64,000 nt of DNA from Streptomyces olindensis (lineage in GTDB: Bacteria; Actinomycetota; Actinomycetes; Streptomycetales; Streptomycetaceae). The notes beneath the pieces were generated by a model. That model was not told where the DNA came from, ran no database searches, and saw only the letters and a program-made list of their open reading frames with translations. The stretch is from NCBI GenBank assembly GCA_000696115.1, contig JJOH01000019.1, positions 496,001-560,000 of the forward strand. Direction: 5' to 3'. Shown here piece after piece: positions 53,079-60,984 of the stretch; positions within the stretch are counted from its first letter, which is position 1; every line of letters starts with the position of its first letter. Made by a program: the position numbers and the translations under genes.

Positions 53079-54251
53079 ATGCGCATGCTGCTGCGCGGCG
53101 CCGCCGCGCTCGCGACCCTCGTCACGGTCGCGTCGCTCACGGGCGGTGCCGCGGCCGTCCCCCGGCAGGGGACGGCCACCCAGACGGTACGGGCCGCCCA
53201 GATCCCGGACGGCGTCACCGCCGGCGTCGCCGTGTTCGACCGCCGGACCGGCACGTTCACCGAACAGGTCAATGAGAGCGCGCGGTTCCGCTCCGCCTCG
53301 ATCGTGAAACTGCTGCTGACGCTGGACTTCCTCTGGAACCGCGGGCCCGACTACACCGTCCCCGCGGCCGACCGGGCCCTGCTGGAGCCGATGCTGCGCA
53401 GCAGTGACGACGACGCCGCGAACCACTACTGGTCGACGTACGGCGGCTCGGCCATCATCAACCGGATCTCCGCCCGGCTCGGCCTGCGCGACACCGCGCC
53501 GCCGCCCGCCGGGTACGCGGGCTTCTGGGGCTACACCGCCCTCTCCGCCCGGGACACGGTGACGATCTACCGGTACGTCCTGGAGAAGGCGCCCGCACCC
53601 GTCCGCGACTTCGTCATGGACAACCTGCGCCGCTCCACCCGCTGCTCCTCCACCGACCGCTTCGACCAGCACTTCGGCATCGCGGGGGCGTTCGACCGCC
53701 CCTGGGCGGTGAAGCAGGGCTGGTCCGGGAAGTTCGCCAAGGGAACCTGCGGCCCGCAGGGAGCGGCCGCCCCGGCGGCGGCACCGGCCGCGACCACCAC
53801 CCGGGCGGCCGCCGACGTGGACCTCACCCGTCCCGCGCTGCACACCACCGGCACGGTGGGCGCGGACGACCGCTCGATCGTGGCCGTGCTGACGCTGCAC
53901 CCGGTGGGCACGTCGTACGGGAAGGCCTACACCGACGTCGGGCGGCTGACGCGCTCGCTGAACGTGCCGGGTGCGGTGCGGCCCGCGGGGACGTGGTTCG
54001 GCACGTGGGGCGAGTTCGTGAACGTCCGCAAGGGCCCGACCACCGGTGACGACCGGATCACGCAACTGCCGGCCGGGGTCGAGGTGCTGGTGGGCTGCCA
54101 GGTCCGCGGCCAGGTGGTCAACGTGCCGCCCTACACCAACGAGTGGTGGGCCTATCTGCCGCAGTACGGCGGCTACATCTCCAACATCTACATCAGCTCG
54201 CCGGACAACCGGCTGCCGAACGTCCCGGAGTGCGGCTCGCCGCGGCCGTGA
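53079..54251 (+). CDS. secreted serine hydrolase (beta-lactamase-like) with SH3-like tail
   Basis: 390 residues. Signal peptide: MLLRGAAALATLVTVASLTG GAAA. The catalytic SxxK is SIVK (74-77), followed by SSDDDAANHYW in place of the SDN motif and VKQGWSG in place of KTG. The last 110 residues form an SH3-like domain (VNVRKGPTTGDDRITQLPAG VEVLVG, GYISNIYISSPDNRLPNVPE C), clearly related to the two SH3 proteins upstream. It may be a peptidoglycan carboxypeptidase/endopeptidase or beta-lactam hydrolase attached to the wall. Confidence 0.87.
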   Translation: MRMLLRGAAALATLVTVASLTGGAAAVPRQGTATQTVRAAQIPDGVTAGVAVFDRRTGTFTEQVNESARFRSASIVKLLLTLDFLWNRGPDYTVPAADRALLEPMLRSSDDDAANHYWSTYGGSAIINRISARLGLRDTAPPPAGYAGFWGYTALSARDTVTIYRYVLEKAPAPVRDFVMDNLRRSTRCSSTDRFDQHFGIAGAFDRPWAVKQGWSGKFAKGTCGPQGAAAPAAAPAATTTRAAADVDLTRPALHTTGTVGADDRSIVAVLTLHPVGTSYGKAYTDVGRLTRSLNVPGAVRPAGTWFGTWGEFVNVRKGPTTGDDRITQLPAGVEVLVGCQVRGQVVNVPPYTNEWWAYLPQYGGYISNIYISSPDNRLPNVPECGSPRP

Positions 54252-54314
54252 CGGGAACGGGGGACGAGCGGGGGGCGGGGCGAAGGCTCCGCCTCCCGCT
54301 CGCGTGCGCGTACC

Positions 54315-54356
54315 TCAGCGCCGGTTCTCGGCGAGTCAGCGCCGGTACTCGGCGAG
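54315..54356 (-). repeat. 21-bp tandem duplication spanning the kinase stop codon
   Basis: Two 21-bp units (54315-54335 and 54336-54356) with one mismatch. The inner unit encodes LAEYRR and the stop; the outer copy reads LAENRR and stop but lies beyond the real stop, so it is untranslated. A slippage relic. Confidence 0.8.
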
Positions 54357-55892
54357 ATAGCGCAGCACCTTGTCGACGTGCGGCCGCACCCGTTCCGGGA
54401 CGCCGCCCTCCTCGATGACCGTGCGGTCGCTGGTGCGGTAGCCGGCCGCGACCAGGGCGGGCAGGTCCTTCTTCGGCAGCCCGGCCTCCTTGAAACGCTG
54501 GTCGAGCCAGCACACGTAGCCGCTCATGGTGGAGATCGCGTCCGGCGGCGACATGTGGTCCTTGTCGCCGTCGCCGTCCCCGTCCACCGCCCAGGCGTTG
54601 AACACCGCCGGCGTCCACATGGCGATGCCGTACTCGTCGCTCTCCGGGCGGGCGGCGTTCGCGTCGAAGCCGCTCTCGGCCTTGACCATCGCGGCGAGCA
54701 GGGCGGGGGTGATCTCCTCGTCGGTGCAGCGGTGCGCGGCGCGGGTGATGACGGGCCGCAGCGCCTCGGGCACGTCGGAGTCCGCCGGGATCTCACCGGG
54801 CGCCGGGCGGGGTGTGCCGGTGACGGCGGCGGGCGTGCCCCGGTCGCGGGCGTCGTCCCGGGTGTCGCCGTCTCCGCCGAGCAGGGCCGTCCCGGCGAGT
54901 GCGGCGGCGGTCAGGACGGCGAGTCCGGCCGCGGCGACCGGCAGCAGGCGTCGCCCTCGGGGGCGGGGGCCGCCGGTCAGGGCTTCGACCCGGGCGGCGA
55001 CGCTGCTCGCCGTGTGCGGCAGGCGGGTGGTGTGGTCGGGTGCCAGGCAGTCGGCGACCAGCCGCCGCAGGTCGTCGTCGAGGGCGGTGTCGAGCCGCAG
55101 GGGTGCGGTGCCGCGGGCGTAGGTCTGGGCGGCGAGGGAGCGGGCCCGGGCCGTGGCGCCCGGAAAGGGGTGCAGGCCGCCGGTGAGGACCTGGTGGGCG
55201 AGGACGCCGAAGGCCCAGATGTCGGCGGTGGGCCGGACGATGGCGCCCTGGGTGCCGGTGCGCTGGGACCACCACTCGGGCGGCAGGTGGTCGAGGGTGC
55301 CGAGCGGTGGCAGATGGGCGTGGGTGCCGTCGAGTTCGGCGGCCAGTCCGAAGTCCGCGAGCCACACCTGCCCGTCCGGGCCGAGCAGGACGTTGGCGGG
55401 TTTGAGGTCGCCGTGCACCCAGCCGGCGGCGTGCATGTGGGCGAGGCCGGCGGCGACTCCGCGCAGCACGCGGTCCGCGCCGTCGATCGGCCCGCCCGTG
55501 ACGGCCGCGTCGAGGACGTCCTTGAGGCTGGCCTCGGCCCGGTCCATCACCAGTGCGATCGCCCCGTCGAGGGCGGGCAGCTCCGGTGCCTCGACGGTGC
55601 ACACGGCGTGGGTGCGGACGAGGTGCGGGTGGTCGGCCTCCGCGCTGAACCGGACCTCGCGGGCCACGAGTTCGCCGAGCGCGGCACGCTGCCCGGGGCC
55701 CAGGGAGCCGGTCGGCAGCACCTTCACGGCGACCGGCGTGCCGTCGGCGACGGTCCGGGCCTCGTGGACGGTTCCCCAGCCGCCGGAGCCGATGACCGCG
55801 CCCACTTCCCAGCCCTCGATCCGGAAGCCCTCGGGGAGGCGGGGCCGGGGCGTCTCCAGGTCGTCCTCGTGGACGTCGGGTCCGGGCGTCAT
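54336..55892 (-). CDS. membrane Ser/Thr protein kinase with lytic-transglycosylase-like outer domain
   Basis: 518 residues. Kinase domain, residues 25-305: P-loop GSGGWG (35-40), Lys57 in VAVKVLP, catalytic HGDLKPAN with Asp162, DFG at 180-182, and PPEWWSQ in the activation segment. One membrane helix, roughly 316-338. The outer part (375-510) has AMVKAESGFDANAARPESDE then YGIAMWTPAVF and SGYVCWLDQRF, the layout of an SLT lytic transglycosylase with Glu406 in the expected position. Translationally coupled (ATGA) to the FHA-like gene before it. Confidence 0.85.
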   Translation of the reverse strand: MTPGPDVHEDDLETPRPRLPEGFRIEGWEVGAVIGSGGWGTVHEARTVADGTPVAVKVLPTGSLGPGQRAALGELVAREVRFSAEADHPHLVRTHAVCTVEAPELPALDGAIALVMDRAEASLKDVLDAAVTGGPIDGADRVLRGVAAGLAHMHAAGWVHGDLKPANVLLGPDGQVWLADFGLAAELDGTHAHLPPLGTLDHLPPEWWSQRTGTQGAIVRPTADIWAFGVLAHQVLTGGLHPFPGATARARSLAAQTYARGTAPLRLDTALDDDLRRLVADCLAPDHTTRLPHTASSVAARVEALTGGPRPRGRRLLPVAAAGLAVLTAAALAGTALLGGDGDTRDDARDRGTPAAVTGTPRPAPGEIPADSDVPEALRPVITRAAHRCTDEEITPALLAAMVKAESGFDANAARPESDEYGIAMWTPAVFNAWAVDGDGDGDKDHMSPPDAISTMSGYVCWLDQRFKEAGLPKKDLPALVAAGYRTSDRTVIEEGGVPERVRPHVDKVLRYLAEYRR

Positions 55893-56668
55893 GCTCCGGC
55901 CTCCTGCGGGGCGAGGCGGCCGGCGCCGCGGCGCGGCAGCAGGCCGAGGTGCTCTTCGCGCACCAGGCCGAAGCGCAGGGCGACGGAGGCGAGCCGGGCG
56001 CGTTTGGCGCCGGCCCCGGTCGCCGTCTCCTCACCGACGTCCAGGCGCAGTTTGGCGAAGGCGAGGTAGTCGATGTGGTAGTTGACGGCGGAGCGGGTGA
56101 GGTCGCGGCAGGACTCCAGGGGGCGCAGGCGGTCCACGATCTGCCCGACGCCGGGCAGTGCCGAGTCCGAGGGATCGCGCAGCCGCGGTTCGCACAGGGC
56201 CACCAGGACGAGGAAGTACTTCGACGTGGGGTCGAGGGCGAAGGGATGGACGGTCTGTTCCCCGCCGCCCGGTACGGTCTGCTCGCCGAGGTAGGCGTGC
56301 TGGGGCGCGAACACCTTGAAGCCGGCGGTGCCGGACAGGGCGGGGAGCACCACGCGGGAGAACTCGAAGGGCACGGGCGCGCCGAGCCGCCCGGGGGCGA
56401 CGGTGAGGTACTCGCCGGCCCCCTCCAGGTTCTCCACCACGTACGACACGCTGCGGCTGAAGTTGGACAGCCGCCAGTAGTCCCCGGCCGCTTCCAGTTG
56501 CCCGGCCCGGCGGGAGATCCCGGGGTCGGCCAGGACGATGCGCACCCCTGTCCCACCGCGGCCGAAGTCCGCGACGTCCCCCGGTCCGAGGTGGATCAGT
56601 TCGGGACTGCCCGGCTCGTCCGCGTCCCAGTGCGACGGGCCGGGCAACTGCACGATGATGGTTTCCAC
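55889..56668 (-). CDS. FHA-like domain protein
   Basis: 259 residues. LIHLGPGDVADFGRGGTGVR IVLADPGISRRAGQLEAAGD and YWRLSNFSRSVSYVVENLEG resemble an FHA domain (GRG, SRRAG and N/H contacts for phosphothreonine). The C-terminal part is helical (SCRDLTRSAVNYHIDYLAFA KLRLDV) and resembles a small winged-helix-like segment. It is translated just before the kinase and probably binds the kinase's phosphorylated targets. Confidence 0.75.
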   Translation of the reverse strand: METIIVQLPGPSHWDADEPGSPELIHLGPGDVADFGRGGTGVRIVLADPGISRRAGQLEAAGDYWRLSNFSRSVSYVVENLEGAGEYLTVAPGRLGAPVPFEFSRVVLPALSGTAGFKVFAPQHAYLGEQTVPGGGEQTVHPFALDPTSKYFLVLVALCEPRLRDPSDSALPGVGQIVDRLRPLESCRDLTRSAVNYHIDYLAFAKLRLDVGEETATGAGAKRARLASVALRFGLVREEHLGLLPRRGAGRLAPQEAGA

Positions 56669-56755
56669 GCGGACTCCCCCGCTGATGACGCCCCCGATTT
56701 GGTCGCGAGGATTGTACGGGCGGATTCCGCTTGCCGCGGAGCCGGTCGGGCCGTC

Positions 56756-57493
56756 TCAGCGGGCGTTTTCCGGACGCCGTGCGACGAACACGTATTCCCG
56801 GCCGGGACGGTCGGGCGCCTCGCGCACGTCGTCCACCGCGTAGCCCTCGGCGGCGAGTTGGGCTTCGACCTCCTCGTGCTCGCGGAAGCGCAGCGTCGAG
56901 TCGGAGGTCAGCACCTGGCCGTCAGCGGCGAACACATAGGTCCACCGGAACGTCACCAGCGGCCCGCGCACGTCGAGCAGTTCGGCCCAGGACTCGACGC
57001 CGCCGACGCCGGGGACGTCCGTCACGGTGTACGTGTCCTCGCGGGTCCACCGCTCCCAGGCGCGGCGGGCCGGTATCCGGGTCTCGAACACCAGGCGCCC
57101 GCCGGGCTTCAGCGTCTCGCGTGCCCCGCGCAGGGTGTGCCGCCAGGCCTCGGGGTCGACGATGGCCTGGGCGGCGTTGCCCGTCATCGTCGCGAGGTCG
57201 GCGGCGAGCGGCGGGAGCGCCGTGGCGTCGCCGTGGATCCACCGCACCCGCTCGGCGCCCGGCTTGCCGCGTGCCACGTCCAGGGACGCCCGGGCCGGAT
57301 CGACGCCGACGACCTCGACGCCGCGTTCCGCGAGCAGCAGCGCGAACACGCCGGTTCCGCAGCCGATGTCGAGCACCTGACGCGCCCCGAACTCCTCCGC
57401 CATGCGCAGGTAGGGGTCGAGATCGCCGCGGTCGGGGTCGAGCGGGTCGTAGACCGCGGCGAGCCGCGGATGCCGGAAGCACTCGTCAGCCAT
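56756..57493 (-). CDS. class I SAM-dependent methyltransferase
   Basis: 245 residues. Rossmann methyltransferase: FGARQVLDIGCGTGVFALLL with motif I DIGCGTG, VVGVDPARASLDVARGKPG for motif II, WIHGDATALPPLAADLATMT, and GGRLVFETRIP for motif III. Methyl acceptor unknown. The ATG at 57491-57493 is followed by ADECFRHPRLAAVYDPLDPD, a common start for this Streptomyces subfamily. Confidence 0.9.
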   Translation of the reverse strand: MADECFRHPRLAAVYDPLDPDRGDLDPYLRMAEEFGARQVLDIGCGTGVFALLLAERGVEVVGVDPARASLDVARGKPGAERVRWIHGDATALPPLAADLATMTGNAAQAIVDPEAWRHTLRGARETLKPGGRLVFETRIPARRAWERWTREDTYTVTDVPGVGGVESWAELLDVRGPLVTFRWTYVFAADGQVLTSDSTLRFREHEEVEAQLAAEGYAVDDVREAPDRPGREYVFVARRPENAR

Positions 57494-57541
57494 GCGCCCG
57501 ACGGTACGAAGGCGGAGGCCGGGCGGCCACCGGTTTTCGGC

Positions 57542-58456
57542 TCAGCCGAGGCAGATGACGAGCAGGCAGAGTTCCTTCGACTGCGGGTCGGAGGGAGAGG
57601 AGGCGGGCGGCGGGGTGCTCGTCGCGGGCGGGGGTGTCGCCGGAGCGGCGGGCTCCTGCGTGTCCGGCTGGGTCTCGGCGGCCGGCGGAGTCGTCGGCTC
57701 GGTGACCTTCGACGCGGACGAGCCTGCGTTGCCGGTGACCGTGTCGGCGGTGTCCGGGGCGGTGGACCGCCGTTGCGGGGTCGTCAGCGGCAGCTCGCGC
57801 GGTGCGGCGGCCGCGTCCGTGCGGGCGTCCGTCGGCGTGGTACGGGGGTCGGCCTTCCTGGTCTGCTGGTGGCGGGAGGCGCGGTCGGAGTGCGGTGGCG
57901 TGGTGGGCGAGGAGCGCGGGGTGTCGTACTGCTTCGACGTCGGCTCCGTGAACGTCGGGGCCTCTCCGTCGGCGCCGCCCATGGTCGTGTCCTCCGGCGC
58001 GGTGGCCGCGCGCACGCCGGGTGCCGCGCTCCCGTTCAGCGTGGCGACGGTCAGACCGCCTCCGACGAGTGCGACGGCGGTGGCCACCACGGCCCGGCGC
58101 TGGCTCTTCTTCCAGCGGGCCATCTGACGGCGGCGTGCCGCACGCCCCTGGGGCCGTTCCTGGTAGCTCTCGGAGGTGTCGGTGTCCGGGGAGTCGTAGC
58201 CGTCGGACGCGCCGGTGTCGTGGGTCTCCCGTGTGCCGGTACGGGTCGTCTCGTCCCACACGGTGCCGTCGTGCCACGTACCGGTGGCGGCCGGGTGCTC
58301 CCATGCGGCCGGTCCGGCCTGGGCCGGGGCGGTCACGGGGGCCGGGCCGGTACGGCCGTCGGCGGCGGAGGGGTCGATGTCCGGGGCGTAGGCGCCGCAC
58401 CCCGGGCAGACCAAGGCGCCGTTGAGGTGCCGACGGCACGAGGAGCAGTAGTCCAT
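57542..58456 (-). CDS. SCO2400-family zinc-ribbon membrane protein
   Basis: 304 residues. The N-terminus, DYCSSCRRHLNGALVCPGCG AYAPDI, holds two CxxC pairs that can bind zinc. A Pro/Gly/Thr-rich linker follows, then basic RRRQMARWKKSQRR before a single membrane helix (AVVATAVALVGGGLTVATL), then a long Thr/Pro/Ser-rich outside tail ending in LCLLVICLG. It is a conserved Streptomyces family of unknown function. Confidence 0.85.
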   Translation of the reverse strand: MDYCSSCRRHLNGALVCPGCGAYAPDIDPSAADGRTGPAPVTAPAQAGPAAWEHPAATGTWHDGTVWDETTRTGTRETHDTGASDGYDSPDTDTSESYQERPQGRAARRRQMARWKKSQRRAVVATAVALVGGGLTVATLNGSAAPGVRAATAPEDTTMGGADGEAPTFTEPTSKQYDTPRSSPTTPPHSDRASRHQQTRKADPRTTPTDARTDAAAAPRELPLTTPQRRSTAPDTADTVTGNAGSSASKVTEPTTPPAAETQPDTQEPAAPATPPPATSTPPPASSPSDPQSKELCLLVICLG

Positions 58457-58813
58457 GTGTGGTCTTCCCGATCTGGCTGTGCCGGCGGCTCGCCGGCCGC
58501 GGCCTGGTCACGTTCGCACGTGGGATCGAGCCGTAACGCTAACGAGACTTTGGAGGGGCGGTGTGCAGTCCGTGTGTCACCCCTGCGCAGATCCTCTGGA
58601 TCTCACGTGAGCCATGGGTGACCCGATGAGTAAAGACGGCGGGGTCTGGGCACGCTCGGGCACCGCCTCGGGGGGCGGGCGGTTCTCCCACCGAAAGTCA
58701 CCCCTCCCCGTCAACTCACCTGATTTTCCCGGGAATCGACGCACAACCCTTTGGACGTGCCGCGGGTCACATCATGCAGGAGCAACCACCTCGAAGAGTT
58801 GCAAGGGGGAAAT
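58457..58813. other. 357-bp divergent intergenic region
   Basis: Between the SCO2400-family and SapA-like genes. It holds a 15-bp palindrome AGATCCTCTGGATCT (58589-58603) and ATG-rich spacers without a Shine-Dalgarno sequence or good codons. GGAAT at 58733 with CGTG about 20 nt later could be an extracytoplasmic-sigma promoter for the SapA-like gene, but the match is weak. No RNA gene recognised. Confidence 0.4.
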
Positions 58814-59263
58814 ATGAGATTCGCCCGTTCCGTCCTGGCCGCGTCCGCCGTGGCGGCGCTGTCGGTGGGGACCATGACCGCTCTGGCGTCGCCGGCCTCC
58901 GCGGCGCCCAACACCACGCCGCAGAAGGTCTGCGGCAGCGGCTACAAGACGGTCAATTCCGCGGCCGTCGGCTCGCTGGGGACCGTTTACCTGACCTACA
59001 ACGCCTCCAACGGCCAGAACTGCGTCGCGACCATCCGCAACAACCCGGGTACGGCCGTGAACATGTCCGCCTGGATCTACGTCCCGGACACCGACGAGAG
59101 CCACTACGACGAGGGCCTCTTCACGTCGTACGCCGGACCGACCTACGTCTACGGCAAGGGCCACTGCGTGGACTGGGGCGGCAGCATCGCCAACACGTAC
59201 GTCCAGGTGTACGGCTCCAACTGCGGCTCCCTGAAGGAGCACCGGGTCACCTTCACCCGCTGA
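58814..59263 (+). CDS. SapA-like secreted protein
   Basis: 149 residues; ATG with AAGGGGG upstream. Signal peptide: VLAASAVAALSVGTMTALAS PASAA. The mature part has VCGSGYKTVNSAAVGSLGTV YLTYNASNGQNCVATI, TSYAGPTYVYGKGHCVDWGG SIANTYVQVYGSNCG, with four Cys and a repeated G-Y pattern, like spore-associated protein A of Streptomyces. Probably exported to the cell wall or spore surface. Followed by a terminator. Confidence 0.83.
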   Translation: MRFARSVLAASAVAALSVGTMTALASPASAAPNTTPQKVCGSGYKTVNSAAVGSLGTVYLTYNASNGQNCVATIRNNPGTAVNMSAWIYVPDTDESHYDEGLFTSYAGPTYVYGKGHCVDWGGSIANTYVQVYGSNCGSLKEHRVTFTR

Positions 59264-59274
59264 CCCCCCTCCAG

Positions 59275-59325
59275 CCGGGCCACCACAGTTCCCCGCCGCG
59301 CGCTCGCGGGGCCGTGGTGGCCCGG
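59275..59325 (+). terminator. terminator hairpin after the SapA-like gene
   Basis: CCGGGCCACCAC (59275-59286) pairs with GTGGTGGCCCGG (59314-59325) as a 12-bp stem, with a further CCCCG/CGGGG pairing inside the loop. Both flanking genes read rightward. Confidence 0.75.
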
Positions 59326-59365
59326 TCCCCGTCGTGATGTCGGTGCCGGGCCCTACCTTTGCCGT

Positions 59366-60229
59366 GTGACTTCTCCAGAGCTACGCGAGCGACTGACCCG
59401 TTTCCGCGACGAAGCGGCGGAACTGGGCATCCCGGCCGACGAGGTCGACCGGTGGATCGACATGGTGCGGCCCTGCGCGGTCCTGTCGACGCGCGACGAC
59501 GGCCCGGTCGCCGCCCGGTTCGGCGGCCCCGTGCTGCTGCCGACCGGCACCCCGCACCCTCCCTTCCCCTACGTCGCCTCCATCGACCTCGCGGCGCTGC
59601 CGCAAGGCTCGACCGACCTGCCCCTGCCGCGCGACGGCCGCCTGCTCCTCTTCGCCTGGCCACGGGACAGAGGTGACCTCACCGACCACGGCGCCGTCGT
59701 GCATGTCCCCGCCGGGGCGCCGACGGAGGAACACGACCCGTACGCCTGGGACCCGGACGGCATCCCCGAGGAGCGGGAGGTGGCCGACGCCTTCCCGCAG
59801 GGCGAGCTGCGGGCGCGGACCGAGCCGTCACTGCCGTACCACTACGAGGTCGAACTGCCCGACGGCGACCTGGAGCCGCTGCCCGGCTTCCCCCACGCCG
59901 AGGAACTGGCCGAGGAGTGGGAGATGGCGTGCCGCTACCTCGACCTCCGGGGGCCTTTGCACATAGGCGGGTACGCCGACGAGGAGATGGTTCATCTCGA
60001 TCCGCTGGCAGGCCTGGTGCGCTGCGCGGTGGAGCAGGCGTCGGAGGGCGGTCGGGGCGGAGGGGAACCGGTGTCCGAGAACGTCGAGGACTGGGTGCTG
60101 CTCGCGAGCTGGAGCCCCGACCTCGGTGATGTGGCGGCCGGATCCAGCGTCCACTGGGCGATCCAGCGCAAGGACCTGGAGACCGGACGCTTCGACCGGA
60201 CGTTCACCAACGTGTACTGGAACCCCTGA
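59366..60229 (+). CDS. DUF1963 (YwqG-like) protein
   Basis: 287 residues, GTG start. RFGGPVLLPTGTPHPPFPYV ASIDLAALP (family signature of DUF1963, usually GG.P.LP....WP), LLLFAWPRDRGDLTDHGAVV, HIGGYADEEMVHLD, and WVLLASWSPDL. No signal peptide. Such proteins have no proven function and are often linked to polymorphic-toxin immunity by computational studies. Isolated here. Confidence 0.83.
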   Translation: MTSPELRERLTRFRDEAAELGIPADEVDRWIDMVRPCAVLSTRDDGPVAARFGGPVLLPTGTPHPPFPYVASIDLAALPQGSTDLPLPRDGRLLLFAWPRDRGDLTDHGAVVHVPAGAPTEEHDPYAWDPDGIPEEREVADAFPQGELRARTEPSLPYHYEVELPDGDLEPLPGFPHAEELAEEWEMACRYLDLRGPLHIGGYADEEMVHLDPLAGLVRCAVEQASEGGRGGGEPVSENVEDWVLLASWSPDLGDVAAGSSVHWAIQRKDLETGRFDRTFTNVYWNP

Positions 60230-60332
60230 GCCGACCGGTTCGCGCCTCGGGTGTCAGCCTGGTGGGCGATGATTCGCACCGTGCGGGAGTGACGGCCGCC
60301 CGTCGCGCACAGGGCGGGCACGCCCGCGGGCG

Positions 60333-60899
60333 TCAGCGATCGGTCGTCCCGACCAGCCCGGCCACCAACTCACGCGCGTACGCGGTGTCGAGCCCCTCAG
60401 GACGGAAGAGGATGCGGTACATCATGGGGGCGACCACGCGGTCGAGGACCGTCTCGACGTCGGGTGCGGTCTCCGCGCGGCCGGCCGCGCGGCCGATGAT
60501 GACATCGATCTGCTCGGCCGCGTAGGCCGAGCACTGGCCGGCATTGCTGCCGTCCGGATCGCCGAGCAGGGCGTCGCGGAGATAGGCGCGGCCGGTGGGG
60601 GCGGACATCTCCTCGAGGAACTGCTCCGCCCAATCCTCGAGATCGGACCTCAGGCTTCCCCGGTCCCGCGGCGCCTTCTCGGGCCGCAGGCGCTCGACCG
60701 CCACGTCCGACAGCAGCTCCTGCAGGTCGCCCCAGCGGCGGTAGATCGTGGACGGGGTGACTCCGGCGCGCGTGGCGACCAGGGGGACGGTCAGCGCTTC
60801 CCGGCCCACCTCCGCCTCGAGTTCGCGCACGGCGGCGTGCACCGACGCCTGCACCCTGGCGCTGCGACCACCGGGGCGCACCATCGTCTTGCGGCTCAT
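60333..60899 (-). CDS. TetR-family regulator of the amidase / MBL locus
   Basis: 188 residues. HTH: HAAVRELEAEVGREALTVPL VATRAGVTPSTIYRRWGDL. A helical C-terminal domain of the TetR_C_11-like type follows. One AAAGC-N9-GCTTC element lies 11-30 nt upstream of its ATG, and two more copies of the same element sit between the DUF4089 and MBL genes. So it very likely represses itself, the amidase operon and the divergent hydrolase. Confidence 0.9.
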   Translation of the reverse strand: MSRKTMVRPGGRSARVQASVHAAVRELEAEVGREALTVPLVATRAGVTPSTIYRRWGDLQELLSDVAVERLRPEKAPRDRGSLRSDLEDWAEQFLEEMSAPTGRAYLRDALLGDPDGSNAGQCSAYAAEQIDVIIGRAAGRAETAPDVETVLDRVVAPMMYRILFRPEGLDTAYARELVAGLVGTTDR

Positions 60900-60910
60900 G
60901 GAACCAGCTT

Positions 60911-60929
60911 AAAGCGAACATGTTGCTTC
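60911..60929. promoter_or_regulatory. TetR operator copy 1
   Basis: AAAGCGAACATGTTGCTTC, 11 nt upstream of the TetR start. It matches AAAGCAAACCGTTTGCTTT (62675-62693) in both half-sites except at two outer or inner positions. Confidence 0.65.
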
Positions 60930-60984
60930 AAGCGCCCGTTGGGGCCACGTCCAGGACCCGGCCGGGGGCCACACAGCCCGTTCG

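Noticed and set aside
58732..58757. SigR/SigE-type promoter for the SapA-like gene
   Set aside because: GGAAT is present, but the -10 element and spacing do not match well enough to name a sigma factor.
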